Positions 55,391 through 63,744 of a stretch of DNA of 64,000 nt are shown here, piece by piece. The stretch spans positions 2,294,001-2,358,000 of the forward strand of contig NZ_LT607803.1 of NCBI RefSeq assembly GCF_900090195.1. Direction: 5' to 3'. The notes under the pieces were generated by a model that was given only the letters and a program-made list of their open reading frames with translations, was not told where the DNA came from and ran no database searches. Numbering within the stretch: the first letter of the stretch is position 1; every line of letters begins with the position of its first letter. Both the position numbers and the translations under genes were made by a program. This DNA comes from Variovorax sp. HW608. GTDB taxonomy: Bacteria; Pseudomonadota; Gammaproteobacteria; Burkholderiales; Burkholderiaceae_C.

Positions 55391-56700
55391 AGTTTTCCTC
55401 CTGTGTTGTGTTTTCCAGTGAATGGATTCCAGCCCGTGGCGGCGAGTGCGATCCACGCGGTGGCGCCCAGATGGGGCCAGTGGTAGTAGTAGAAGTCCGC
55501 ACTGGTCGAGTCGGGGCCGATGGCCAGCCCCGTGGAGATCCGCGGGCTCGGCGTGGCGTAGTACAGGCCATTGCCGGAGCGCTGCGATGCGAGCAGCTGC
55601 CAAAGCGCTTCCGGCGCGGCGCCCTTTCGCGCCACCAGAGTCGCTGCGGCTTGCGCGCTGCCCTCGGTCCAGATGCCGTCGGGTTCCCGCGAGAAGCCGT
55701 ATCCTGCTGCGCTTCGATGGTGGCGCTCGACCCAGGTCAGCGCCGGCTCCCAGTCGCAATGAACCCCGGGGTTCGCGAGCAAGGGCCACAATTGCGCGTC
55801 CAGTCCGGAGCGGTCCGTGGCGATGCTTGCGCCGTCGATCTTGGTCCCGATGAAGAAGCGCTGCTCCGCCGGACTCCACATGCGCGAGACGAAGGACAGT
55901 GCGGTGCGGCCCTGCTGCGCCTGTGCAGCGCGCCCCGTCAGGCTTGCAGCCCAGGCGGCCGCCGTGGCGACGTCAAGATTGTGCTCGGTGGATTTCCAGG
56001 TCTGCGCACGCTGCGAATCGTCCCATCCGTACCAGCCGCCTTCGTACCCGTCGGGGTCGACGACTTCGCGCGCGTGCTGTTCGATCCAGGCGAGCAGTCG
56101 GGTCGCACCCTCGACATATCGGGCTTCCGGCGCCGCCTGGTGGACGTTCAGCAGCAGCAATGCCGCCCAGGCCACGTTGCCGGTGGCGCTGCTGACCTGA
56201 TAGGCATCGGCGATCCACTGCTTCTTCCCGTCATCCCAATAGCCGGGCAGCGAAGGCTTGTTGTCGCGAACGGGCCCGCTGCGGTAGGCGTTGCGCACGC
56301 GCCCGTCCGTGAAGTGTGGATCGTGTTCGATCGCCAGCGCGATCGCGTCGGCGATGCGCCGGGCCGAGGCCGTGTCGCCGCACGCCAGCAGCGCGATGCC
56401 GGCCAGCGCGTTGTCATAGACGAAGGCCACGTCCTCCAGCGCGCGGTCGATCGGAGGCACGTCACTCACCGTTTCGGCGGGCCGATAGCTCGCAAGCAGG
56501 AGCGGACTCGCGGCATCCCCCTTGTCGTCCGCGGCAACCGCTCGACGCAATCCCTGGCAACTTTGCCGGGCCAGGTCTTGCTGCACCGGGCTGCCTGCCG
56601 CGCTCGCGGCGCCCGGTGTCGCCAGGCCCACAGTGACGGCCATCAAGATTGCCAATGCGCAAGCCGGGCGGCCAATGCGCGACCGAAGCGAAGCGTCCAC
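55378..56700 (-). CDS. six-hairpin glycosidase-like exported protein
   Basis: The 440-residue protein has a signal peptide ending AASAAGS and a predicted alpha/alpha-barrel of repeated helical hairpins, each with aromatic loops (DGYEGGWYGWDD, STEHNLDVATAAAWAAS, DFYYYHWPHLGATAW). It resembles cellulase-like or glucan-lyase-type periplasmic enzymes often found in polysaccharide synthesis operons, where they trim or proofread the polymer. A GTG start at 56700 has AAGGAG five bases upstream. Catalytic residues could not be fixed. It overlaps its neighbours by 58 and 13 bases. Confidence 0.75.
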   Translation of the reverse strand: MDASLRSRIGRPACALAILMAVTVGLATPGAASAAGSPVQQDLARQSCQGLRRAVAADDKGDAASPLLLASYRPAETVSDVPPIDRALEDVAFVYDNALAGIALLACGDTASARRIADAIALAIEHDPHFTDGRVRNAYRSGPVRDNKPSLPGYWDDGKKQWIADAYQVSSATGNVAWAALLLLNVHQAAPEARYVEGATRLLAWIEQHAREVVDPDGYEGGWYGWDDSQRAQTWKSTEHNLDVATAAAWAASLTGRAAQAQQGRTALSFVSRMWSPAEQRFFIGTKIDGASIATDRSGLDAQLWPLLANPGVHCDWEPALTWVERHHRSAAGYGFSREPDGIWTEGSAQAAATLVARKGAAPEALWQLLASQRSGNGLYYATPSPRISTGLAIGPDSTSADFYYYHWPHLGATAWIALAATGWNPFTGKHNTGGKLCPT

Positions 56701-58013
56701 GAGATCTCCTTGAATGGCATTGCCGCAGACCCATCACGACTGAGGTCGGCCGTGACCACCTTGCCCGGCGTGCACAGATCGCGATCGGCCGGCTGCGCCG
56801 ACGCCTTGCGCTCGAGTTGGGCGACCGCAAAGACCGAGCCTTGCTCCGCATACGGGAAGGGCACGCTGTAGTTGCTCTGCACGTCCTCAGACGCCAGCGG
56901 CAGAAGCTTCATCACGCGAGCGGGGTGCACCGCGTCAGTGCCGTCCACCGCGACATCGAGCCGGGAGCCGACGTTCAGGCGCTCGGCCAGGCGCGGCGGG
57001 AACACCGCGACCACCTGGATCCGGCTGCAATCGGCCATGCGCGCCAGCGTGGCGCCTTCGGGCACGAAGGCCCCTTGGGAAATGAGGACGGTGCTCACCT
57101 GCCCGCCTTGCGTGGCCTTGACCTCGTAGGCCGACAGTTTGTCGACGCGGCGGCGTTCCTCGTCTTCGAGGGCGACGACCTGCGAGAGTTGTTTGTTCAA
57201 CGCGTCCAGGTCGTGCCGGGAACGCCCGACGCTGGCGGCGAGCGTCTCGCGACGGCTCACCAGGGCCTGGAACGCACCGGCCCCGCCCGAACTGACGACG
57301 GCGCCACGGCTGGCATTGGCCAAGCTCTTGCCCAGGCCGTTGTATTCCTGATCGGCGACCGCGGCGGTGGCGCGCGACGTGCTCAACTGGGCTTGCGCGG
57401 CATCCAGGACCTGCTGGCTGACGGCACCCGCGTCGAGCAACGCCGACGCCTGCCGGACCTTCATTTCATGCTCCCAGACGGCGGTTTCCGCAACCTCGCG
57501 CTGTCGCCGCGCGACCTGCAATGCATCGCTTGTCTGGTCGATCGATGCCTTGCGATACAGCCTGACCTGTTGGTCAATGAAGCCCAGCTCGCTGCTATCG
57601 GAAGCCAGCTGATTCGTCAGTTGCGAAACCTGGCTTTGCAAGCCCAAGCGCTGCGTCGAGAGCGTCGTGAGCACATCGCGATTGAGCGTCGGGTTCTGCA
57701 CCTTCGCGACCAAGGCGCCCGGTTCGACCTCGTCGAGCGGATGCACCGCCAGGTTCGTGATGACACCACTCACGGGCGTGGTGACGAGCGTGACGGGTGT
57801 CTCCAGGACGGCCCGCGTCGCGCGCTTGGAAAGTACCGGGACCAGCAGCGTGGACCCCATCAGCCAGAGGACGAACGCGAGCAATGCGTAGCCCGCGAGG
57901 CGCGGAACGATCGAGTTGGTCGAAAATTTCTTTCGCGGGCGTTTGGCGACCTCTCCTCCGGCGTCGAGGGAGACGACCTCCTTGGGGAGCGGTACGTTCA
58001 GCGTCGTTGTCAT
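56643..58013 (-). CDS. HlyD-family membrane-fusion adaptor
   Basis: The 456-residue protein has a basic cytoplasmic N-terminus, one transmembrane helix (LAGYALLAFVLWLMGSTLLV, ~39-58) and a long periplasmic coiled coil flanked by lipoyl/barrel halves (TTPVSGVITNLAVHPLDEVE and YEVKATQGGQVSTVLISQGA). It should bridge the inner-membrane synthase to an outer-membrane channel for polysaccharide export, as the HlyD-like partners of beta-glucan synthases do. AAGGTGAAG precedes the ATG. First gene of the exopolysaccharide operon. Confidence 0.85.
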   Translation of the reverse strand: MTTTLNVPLPKEVVSLDAGGEVAKRPRKKFSTNSIVPRLAGYALLAFVLWLMGSTLLVPVLSKRATRAVLETPVTLVTTPVSGVITNLAVHPLDEVEPGALVAKVQNPTLNRDVLTTLSTQRLGLQSQVSQLTNQLASDSSELGFIDQQVRLYRKASIDQTSDALQVARRQREVAETAVWEHEMKVRQASALLDAGAVSQQVLDAAQAQLSTSRATAAVADQEYNGLGKSLANASRGAVVSSGGAGAFQALVSRRETLAASVGRSRHDLDALNKQLSQVVALEDEERRRVDKLSAYEVKATQGGQVSTVLISQGAFVPEGATLARMADCSRIQVVAVFPPRLAERLNVGSRLDVAVDGTDAVHPARVMKLLPLASEDVQSNYSVPFPYAEQGSVFAVAQLERKASAQPADRDLCTPGKVVTADLSRDGSAAMPFKEISWTLRFGRALAARLAHWQS

Positions 58014-58574
58014 GACTTCACCTTCTGTGTAATTCGTTGTTGCGCGTCCTGGCGGGCTCCGACGCATCGTTTCAAGGCCGCATGCCCAGCCGGGCATCAC
58101 GTGCCAGTCATGTCTCCATTTGTTTGTCGAGAAAGACAGGCTGCCGGGGGCTGCCCGTAGCCTATTGAGCAATCGAGTTGCGATGGGGTACGGACACGCC
58201 TCTTGGCGGGTCCGAATTGGAAGATTCGCAGCGAAAGACGTATTACCCGTGGTCAGGCATGAGTTCCGTGTAGGAAGAATTCCCCACAGACTGTCGCGAA
58301 ATGGACGGGCATCACACCCTTACACTTGCCCGCCGTGACTCTCCACGATGCGCAATGCAACATAGGGAATCAGATTGAAAAGAAGAATGCCGACCTTGTA
58401 GCTGGCCATGCCTGCAAGTGAATGCCGTCGAAGCGCTGCGAGGCAGTCCGAGCCCATGGTGGTGCCGCGTCTGCCGACTCGCGGTCGCCGGCAAATTCAC
58501 CTCAGAAGACGAAGCCAGGCAAGCATTGACGGTGAAGGCGCGGTTGTAGATTGCGGATCTTCTCGCGCGGCCAC
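58014..58574. other. intergenic region upstream of the exopolysaccharide operon
   Basis: This 561-base gap holds the promoter region of the HlyD/synthase operon. No convincing gene was found; a minus-strand frame of 89 codons at 58312-58581 has no recognisable features. TGTAGGAAGAATTCCCCACA at 58269-58288 is an imperfect palindrome that resembles the perfect GTAGGAA-CA-TTCCTAC at 60563. Confidence 0.4.
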
Positions 58575-58868
58575 CTAGCAACCAGTGAGATGGCCTCGCG
58601 GAGGGTACTCGCGCGGCAGGTCGGTAGTCTCAACCAGGATGGGCCAAGCGGGCCGTCGCTGAAAAAGATCAACGGCGATTGACTCGATGACATCGAAGTT
58701 CGCTCGGCACGCTTCGAGCAGACTTCGCGGTCCCCCTTGCGCACCGAAGACATCGCGAAGGGCATCTTCCGAGATCTCTGCAAGAACTCGAGGGCCGTCG
58801 AAGCCCGCCGGGTAGATGGCAAAGCGCACAGTTCCTCTATCAAAGCAATGGATCGCTTCGCACCTCAT
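58575..58868 (-). CDS. DUF1488-like small protein
   Basis: A 97-residue protein with the wording FAIYPAGFDGPRVLAEISED and IESIAVDLFQRRPAWPILVE, which resembles the DUF1488 fold (strand-helix-strand). Function is unknown. AGGAGG five bases before the ATG at 58868 confirms this start over the longer frame to 59090. It is a single gene transcribed away from DUF1328. Confidence 0.65.
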   Translation of the reverse strand: MRCEAIHCFDRGTVRFAIYPAGFDGPRVLAEISEDALRDVFGAQGGPRSLLEACRANFDVIESIAVDLFQRRPAWPILVETTDLPREYPPRGHLTGC

Positions 58869-59239
58869 CGTTGCCTCCTGAGTCGATACCGACGATTGTG
58901 TGCCTATGAAATAGTGCCCGGTGAAAGAAAAGGCGCTGAAACTGTCAGGCAGCGCCTTCCTACCCATGCCTACGTGCATGGCTAGAAGGGTGGAGGAGAT
59001 GAAGGCCAAGGCCAGGCGACACGCTTTGTAGGCGTCAAAGTCTTCTTCAAGCTGATCTGCGCGACGCGACACCACGGCGCCCGAAGGCACGCCGAATTCA
59101 TGATTCGACCGTCTCCTACGCCCCTCATCCCCACTTGCTGATTGGGCGCGCAGGCGTAGCTGTCTAACATGGATTTGGTGTCACTCCCCTCCTGAACGCG
59201 CTGACATCCCCAACAAAGATCCCCTCGAAGGAGTTCAGC

Positions 59240-59395
59240 ATGTTGTACTACGCAGTCGTGTTCCTGGTGATCGCCCTAATTGCCGCCCTGTTCGGCTTTG
59301 GAGGCATCGCGGCGAGCGCTGTGAGCATTGCGAAGATTCTCTTCGTAATCTTCATCATCCTTGCGCTTGTCAGTCTCATCGCGGGCTTGATATGA
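59240..59395 (+). CDS. DUF1328 small membrane protein (YtjA-like)
   Basis: A 51-residue very hydrophobic protein ([20 protein letters not shown], then [20 protein letters not shown]) with two membrane segments joined by a GFGGIAASA turn, the whole of the DUF1328 family. GAAGGAG lies six bases before the ATG. Such proteins are abundant in envelope stress and biofilm conditions, but their function is not known. Confidence 0.85.
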   Translation: MLYYAVVFLVIALIAALFGFGGIAASAVSIAKILFVIFIILALVSLIAGLI

Positions 59396-59524
59396 CGCGG
59401 CCAGGGACGTCGCTCGCCGCCTGCGGAGAGCGAATGAATACGTCTGTCCAATTGCCCCACCAAGAATTGATTTGGCCACCACCCTCATCATTGAACGCCG
59501 CGACGGCCCGCACCGACGGGCCTG

Positions 59525-60136
59525 TTGCCGGGGACTTACCGCAAAGGAGCGACCACGTACCTCAACTTCAGAACGGTCTTGAGTGCTACAGCACTTGCGA
59601 TTGCCGGCCTCGCTTTCGTCGGCTGCACGACGACCTCGAAAGGCGAGAGCGCGAGCGGCATGTCTTCGCATGCTCCGGCTGATGCCCAGATCGATGCCAC
59701 GCTTTCCAAGCTCTACGCGAATGTGCCAGGCTCGCGCGAGTTGGTTGCCAAATCCAAGGGCGTGCTCGTGTTTCCGGAAGTGATCGGCGGAAGCTTCATC
59801 GTCGGCGCGCAATACGGACGCGGTGCACTTCGCGTGAACGGCCGCACCGAGGCTTACTACAGCACCACAGCCGGATCGCTCGGCCTCCAGGCGGGCGCGC
59901 AGTCGAAGGCAGTGATTTACCTGTTCACCACACAGCAAGCGCTAGACAAGTTCCGCAACAGCGAGGGCTGGACCGTCGGCGCGGACGCTACGGTCGCACT
60001 GGCGAACATCGGCGCGAACGGCAGCGTCGACACCAACACACTGCAGCAACCGGTGATTGGTTTCGTGCTCACCAACGTGGGGCTGGAAGCCGGAGTGTCG
60101 CTGCAGGGCGCTAAGATCGAACGCATCCGGGGCTGA
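59525..60136 (+). CDS. SYLF/YSC84-domain lipoprotein
   Basis: The product (~193-203 residues) has a leader and lipobox ending AFVGC and a SYLF domain (SKGVLVFPEVIGGSFIVGAQ and QGAKIERIRG at the end), a fold that binds membranes or lipids. The TTG at 59525 gives a long leader. AAAGGAG is placed ideally five bases before an ACG codon (59555), which would begin a normal 24-residue lipoprotein leader; a mutated or non-canonical start is therefore possible. Follows DUF1328 by 129 bases. Confidence 0.8.
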   Translation: MPGTYRKGATTYLNFRTVLSATALAIAGLAFVGCTTTSKGESASGMSSHAPADAQIDATLSKLYANVPGSRELVAKSKGVLVFPEVIGGSFIVGAQYGRGALRVNGRTEAYYSTTAGSLGLQAGAQSKAVIYLFTTQQALDKFRNSEGWTVGADATVALANIGANGSVDTNTLQQPVIGFVLTNVGLEAGVSLQGAKIERIRG

Positions 60137-60604
60137 ACGGCTTCACCGTAGGCGGTCACCGGCACGGAACTGATAGCGACATACACGTCGAGGGATCTCG
60201 CCTGCGTGGTCGAAGTCGAGCGCGGGCGCGCCAAGGTCGGTGGTGGCGAGGAACTCGTTCCGGTAGCTGTCCGCGTGGCCAGCGCATTTCGCGACCCTCC
60301 TGCTTGAGCAAGTCGCGCGTCCAGATGTAGGCGTCATCGGCGCCAGGTTGCGTGCCACGTTGTGGCGCAGCAACGATGCAATTCCAGAATTCCTCGTTCT
60401 ATTTGCTCCGACAGAGCGGAGAAGCCAGGGGAACGCGCGGGACTCAAAAATTCGAACACCGCCGTGGCCTTTTTAAAAGGCTCTAAAGCCATTTCTTCAC
60501 TGTAACTGCCTCCTTTTTAGGCAAACGTAGAAGAAAGCAAGTCTTGCAAGGTGCAACTGCATGTAGGAACATTCCTACGAACCCCGTGATTTTGGGAGAC
60601 CGTC
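60137..60604. other. gap with several inverted repeats
   Basis: These 468 bases contain no convincing gene. The last 150 are AT-richer than the rest and hold three inverted repeats: GCCTTTT-T-AAAAGGC (about 60467-60481), TGCCT-N7-AGGCA (about 60507-60523) and the perfect palindrome GTAGGAA-CA-TTCCTAC (60563-60578), which lies 27 bases before the next gene start. They may form a promoter/operator or terminator region. Confidence 0.45.
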
Positions 60605-60811
60605 GTGATTGCTTCCTCCGCATCCACTGGCTATGAGCTGCTCTTCCGCTCTCTCTTTGCCGCTGGTCGCGCCTACGTCTTTCCCTGCGACGCGGTCGGT
60701 CATGTCGACATGGACTCGCTCTCCGAACGCGCGCGTGACAACTACCTGTATGCGCGAGCTGTCATTGGAAAGGAAGTCGAATGGCCTGACGTCCGCCCAA
60801 CGACATCGTGA
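60605..60811 (+). CDS. small conserved hypothetical protein
   Basis: A 68-residue protein of the pattern GYELLFRSLFAAGRAYVFPC followed by VDMDSLSERARDNYLYARAV. It is soluble, with a helix-strand-helix look, and I believe similar short proteins are common in Burkholderiales, but no function is known. GTG start at 60605 with GGGAG upstream. The palindrome at 60563-60578 is a likely regulatory element for it. Confidence 0.65.
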   Translation: MIASSASTGYELLFRSLFAAGRAYVFPCDAVGHVDMDSLSERARDNYLYARAVIGKEVEWPDVRPTTS

Positions 60812-61007
60812 AGCCGTTCGCGCCTCGCGCGCAACAATCGACATCCGCCTGGACAGCAGATGGCCGATGGCGGTCTCTACGTCCTTGATCGATAGCAAGG
60901 GCCAAGCCGCACTACGGGCTTGCGCGCGGGTGGCACCGAAAGGCGGCATGCGGCGAGGCTGCGGTTTCGATGAAATGAAGGGAGTGCATCTGGATGCTCG
61001 GATTGAC

Positions 61008-61529
61008 CTATTCGAAGATGCGATCCTCATGAAGGACGATCGGCACTTCCTTGTTCTTTTCAGAGTAGCCGTCGAAGGGTTTGCCATCGAGGTCGATGCG
61101 AGCCAGCACATCGCTATCTGGATCGATGTGCGCTCCGACTCGCAGCATCACGAGCTCTCCTTCATCTTCCTTGGCATGGAACCAGTAGAAAGTGCCAGCC
61201 GGCAGTAGGACGCAATCGTTCTTGCCGACCTCGCGCTTCTCTCCACCCGGCCCATGGAACACGGCCCCACCTTGCAGGACAACGAACAGGTGGTCCTCAT
61301 TGGAGTGTGCGTGGATTTCGTTCTCGCCGCCGCTCGCGTAGGTCTTGAGTACCACGTTCATGTAGCGCGAAGCACCCAGCACCTGATTGGTCCGCCCCTC
61401 CTTTGGCAATCGAGTGCGGATGTGGAAGAAACTGGGCTGCCCCGCCTTGGTAAGGCGGGCCATTTCGGCGCGCCATTCGGCAGCGCTGTGAACGATCGGC
61501 GCGAAGGCAGGGGTTTCAGCGGTACTCAT
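61008..61529 (-). CDS. cupin domain protein
   Basis: A 173-residue cupin with metal-binding motifs HAHSNEDHLFVVLQGGAVFH and GKNDCVLLPAGTFYWFHA. The start is the ATG of MSTAETPAF at 61529. It reads into its gene from a region holding the tail of a Bug receptor, whose stop overlaps the cupin start; the cupin may once have been coupled to that receptor. Likely dioxygenase- or isomerase-like, unassigned. Confidence 0.8.
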   Translation of the reverse strand: MSTAETPAFAPIVHSAAEWRAEMARLTKAGQPSFFHIRTRLPKEGRTNQVLGASRYMNVVLKTYASGGENEIHAHSNEDHLFVVLQGGAVFHGPGGEKREVGKNDCVLLPAGTFYWFHAKEDEGELVMLRVGAHIDPDSDVLARIDLDGKPFDGYSEKNKEVPIVLHEDRIFE

Positions 61530-61665
61530 GGAGCGATACCTCGAAGTGGTTGATGATGCCGGGGTCCGCAATGACTTTGCGCCATCGTGCAGACTCCGAC
61601 GTGATGAAGCTGCGAAGCGCCTCCGGGGAACTGGAATCTGTGAGAAGACTCGCGCCGAGTGAACG
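61516..61665 (-). pseudogene. Bug/TctC receptor C-terminal relic
   Basis: In the same frame as and directly after the SnoaL-like stop, the strand reads LGASLLTDSSSPEALRSFIT then SESARWRKVIADPGI and stops inside the cupin start. This is the closing pattern of Bug proteins (SPEEF-x2-F-x3-E-x2-RW-x2-V). Only ~45 residues remain, so it is a remnant of a lost fifth receptor next to the cupin. Confidence 0.55.
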
Positions 61666-61674
61666 CCGCCGAGG

Positions 61675-62169
61675 CTATCGAGGGATCATTTGTGCATGAT
61701 GGGAGACCAGCAGCCAGCGCCCGTTCTCCTTCTCAAAGACGTGGGTCACGAAGGTATCGAACCTGAGAGGCTCGCCGCCGGTCTTGGGCTGCAGAACAGC
61801 GTGCTCAACCCCAATGACCCACGCCAGCTTTCCACCAGTCTGAATCTTCGTTTCGGACTTGGTTACGCTGATCTGGGGGAAAAAATCAAAAGCTCCCTCC
61901 CAGTATTTTCTGACCGCGCTCCCACCCACATCCATGACCTTGCTACGTGGACCGATGCTGATCGCGTACGGCTTGTCGGTCCAGACTGCGGACATGCCCT
62001 GGACGCTCCGACCATTCAGCGCAGAGTAGAAGGCTTGATCGGCTGCGGCGATGGCTGCAACATCGTCGGCCGATTGCTGGAGCGTCGTGGTACAAGCCGA
62101 CAACAGGCCCGCCGCCAGCATGACGGCAACGGTGCTCGGGATCGACGGCATGGTGAGCGCCCTTTTCAT
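61675..62169 (-). CDS. SnoaL/DUF4440-like (NTF2-fold) lipoprotein
   Basis: The 164-residue protein has a leader ending LLSACT (lipobox) and an NTF2-like domain: DDVAAIAAADQAFYSALNGR at the start, HAVLQPKTGGEPLRFDTFVT and ENGRWLLVSHHAQ at the end. SnoaL-like proteins bind or convert small molecules; none can be named here. GAGGAGG six bases before the ATG fixes the start. Divergent from no recognisable gene. Confidence 0.8.
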   Translation of the reverse strand: MKRALTMPSIPSTVAVMLAAGLLSACTTTLQQSADDVAAIAAADQAFYSALNGRSVQGMSAVWTDKPYAISIGPRSKVMDVGGSAVRKYWEGAFDFFPQISVTKSETKIQTGGKLAWVIGVEHAVLQPKTGGEPLRFDTFVTHVFEKENGRWLLVSHHAQMIPR

Positions 62170-62376
62170 CGTGATCCTCCTCGATGCGGTGCTCATGATT
62201 GGGAGACCGGAAGCGCTTGTCAAGACGGCGCCGGCTTCGCTGACATCGAAGGTGAAGGAGATGGTGTCGCTGGAATACTAGTGCCGCGCCCACTGGGCAT
62301 ACTTTGGCCACGAGTGCACACGCCTGGCACGAGAACTGAGTCAGGGCATGCCCCCGTGGCCTGTGAAACGTTGCCT

Positions 62377-62646
62377 TCACCGCTGACTTTGGATCACATC
62401 GCACAATGCACCGCGCGCATCGTGCAGGGACTCGTGATCCTGGAACGGTGCAGCCACGCGCTGCTCGAGCGCCTCGACGAGCACGGAAAGCGGCGCCAGG
62501 GATTCATGGTCCGGGAATTCTTCGGCGAATGCAGCCCAGGCCGCTCCGGCGCTGACGGTGTCGCGGCGCTCAAGGGTGACCACGACGTCGTTGCACAGCA
62601 CGGTGTCGCGGCTGTCATCGAAGATGTCGAGTTGCCGCGAGTTCAT
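62377..62646 (-). CDS. hypothetical protein, possibly the N-terminal part of a longer one
   Basis: An 89-residue frame starting MNSRQLDIFDDSRDTVLCND. It contains a helical stretch (VSAGAAWAAFAEEFPDHESL), and its sequence pattern resembles the opening of longer helical-repeat proteins, but it stops abruptly at VIQSQR. Possibly truncated. No function known; start chosen at the ATG 62646, with weaker alternatives upstream. Confidence 0.45.
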   Translation of the reverse strand: MNSRQLDIFDDSRDTVLCNDVVVTLERRDTVSAGAAWAAFAEEFPDHESLAPLSVLVEALEQRVAAPFQDHESLHDARGALCDVIQSQR

Positions 62647-62756
62647 GGTCTCTTTGCTTTCAATCCGTGTGGCTGCAAATCCGCTCGTGCCGGGAGCAAC
62701 GCTGGTGATCAACTTGCTACCCGGCCTTGCCCGAATCGAGCGCTCGCGCGCCGATG

Positions 62757-63224
62757 TCAATTCGACGCGACCATCGTTCCGCGACACGTCGCAGACAGGC
62801 AGACGCAGGGGTACCTGTCGGGCGACTCCGAGACATCGATCGCCAGGGCATAGTCGATGCAGAGTTCCTCATCGGCCAGCACGTCTCGAAGGGTGACGAT
62901 CTCCAGTTGCAGCGTTCCGTCCGATGTCCGCGTCTCAACCGCTTCGCAGTTCGGACTGCAACTGTGATTGAGGTGGCGCAGCGCATTGCCCCCGCGAGAA
63001 CCATCAATCACCATACCGTCGGACAGGCCGAACAGGTACGTGATCTGGCTGTTCCAGTCCATCTCAGTCACCTCGGCCGGCGACAGGCGCTGTCCCCCGT
63101 ACCTGCCCAACGTGGTGTTCGCTGGCAGTGCCCGCGCCGCAAAGAGGCCCTCCCCGTGAATCTCGCTCGTTTGGACGCGGAAGAGGGGACTGGTGGCGGG
63201 AGTGGCGGAAGCGAAGTGCGACAT
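62757..63224 (-). CDS. SET-domain lysine methyltransferase-like protein
   Basis: The 155-residue protein has a compact SET domain: HGEGLFAARALPANTTLGRY, then NALRHLNHSCSPNCEAVE (NHSC pseudoknot motif), VLADEELCIDYALAI and a post-SET cysteine tail (CVCLSATCRGT). Bacterial SET proteins methylate lysines in ribosomal or other proteins; this one is small, like stand-alone SET proteins of bacteria. The start is the ATG of MSHFASATPA. Confidence 0.85.
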   Translation of the reverse strand: MSHFASATPATSPLFRVQTSEIHGEGLFAARALPANTTLGRYGGQRLSPAEVTEMDWNSQITYLFGLSDGMVIDGSRGGNALRHLNHSCSPNCEAVETRTSDGTLQLEIVTLRDVLADEELCIDYALAIDVSESPDRYPCVCLSATCRGTMVASN

Positions 63225-63372
63225 CAGTGTTGAGGCAGGATGGACCAGGGGCGACGCGCAAGCCTGGCGTCTTCCAATCGCCTGCCGCCGCATCCAGCAG
63301 CCTCTGCAGGCGCTTGATGCAGGCTTCGCATCTCGCGTGCCAATCTACCTCACTTTACGAGCAGCGCCCACC
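63225..63372. other. gap between SET gene and DUF6429 relic
   Basis: These 148 bases hold no reading frame that I can support. The long plus-strand frame running through (63193-63666) has no recognised family and is partly antisense to the SET gene. With the relic at 63373-63492 and the following 252 bases, the stretch up to 63744 is a gene-poor interval. Confidence 0.35.
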
Positions 63373-63492
63373 TCATTGATCAGATATGACGAAGAACTGC
63401 TTGAAGAGGCGTTCGGATTCGCGCAAGCCGTCCTCGGTGAGTGCCACGGATTTCGCCTTTTTGATCGGATCGGCGACAAGACCCCGTGCATG
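63373..63492 (-). pseudogene. DUF6429 C-terminal relic
   Basis: The minus strand reads HARGLVADPIKKAKSVALTE then DGLRESERLFKQFF, matching the closing DP-x2-KAKSV-x2-T-x2-G pattern of DUF6429 proteins. A stop codon immediately precedes it, and the expected upstream part (WKxFDWDxLxRLH) is absent or in another frame (a frameshift near 63495). A truncated copy. Confidence 0.45.
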
Positions 63493-63744
63493 TCAATTTG
63501 TTGGCCAAATGATCAGGCTTGGTCGAAGACGCGAGGGGGAGGGCGCAAGGAAAGCTGGCTGGCCCCTTTGGCTTTGCCGCTCGACACCTTGAACAGCCTG
63601 TTCACGGAGATCGAACGATGTGCGCAAGCAGGAGCGACAAGCGTGCCTTGCGCGAGCGATCAATGAGTTCGCGACCTGCGTCGACAGAGATCCTCGTCCG
63701 CAACCAACCGTTGCAGGCAGCGTTCAGCCACCCCGGCTCGCAGA

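Noticed and set aside
55391..55879. 163-codon upstream extension of the synthase frame
   Set aside because: It overlaps the glycosidase-like gene in another frame and is Arg/His-rich; AGGAGG before 55390 marks the true start.
58312..58581. 89-codon minus-strand frame before the DUF1488-like gene stop
   Set aside because: No recognisable motif and poor coding character; treated as intergenic.
60143..60373. 76-codon minus-strand frame
   Set aside because: Some stretches look protein-like, but no family match, ribosome site or neighbour support was found.
60575..61111. 178-codon minus-strand frame
   Set aside because: It lies opposite the small conserved gene at 60605 and the end of the cupin gene, with no recognisable domain.
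63193..63666. 157-codon plus-strand frame
   Set aside because: No family recognised, and the opposite strand carries a DUF6429-like tail within it; codon choice is unconvincing.
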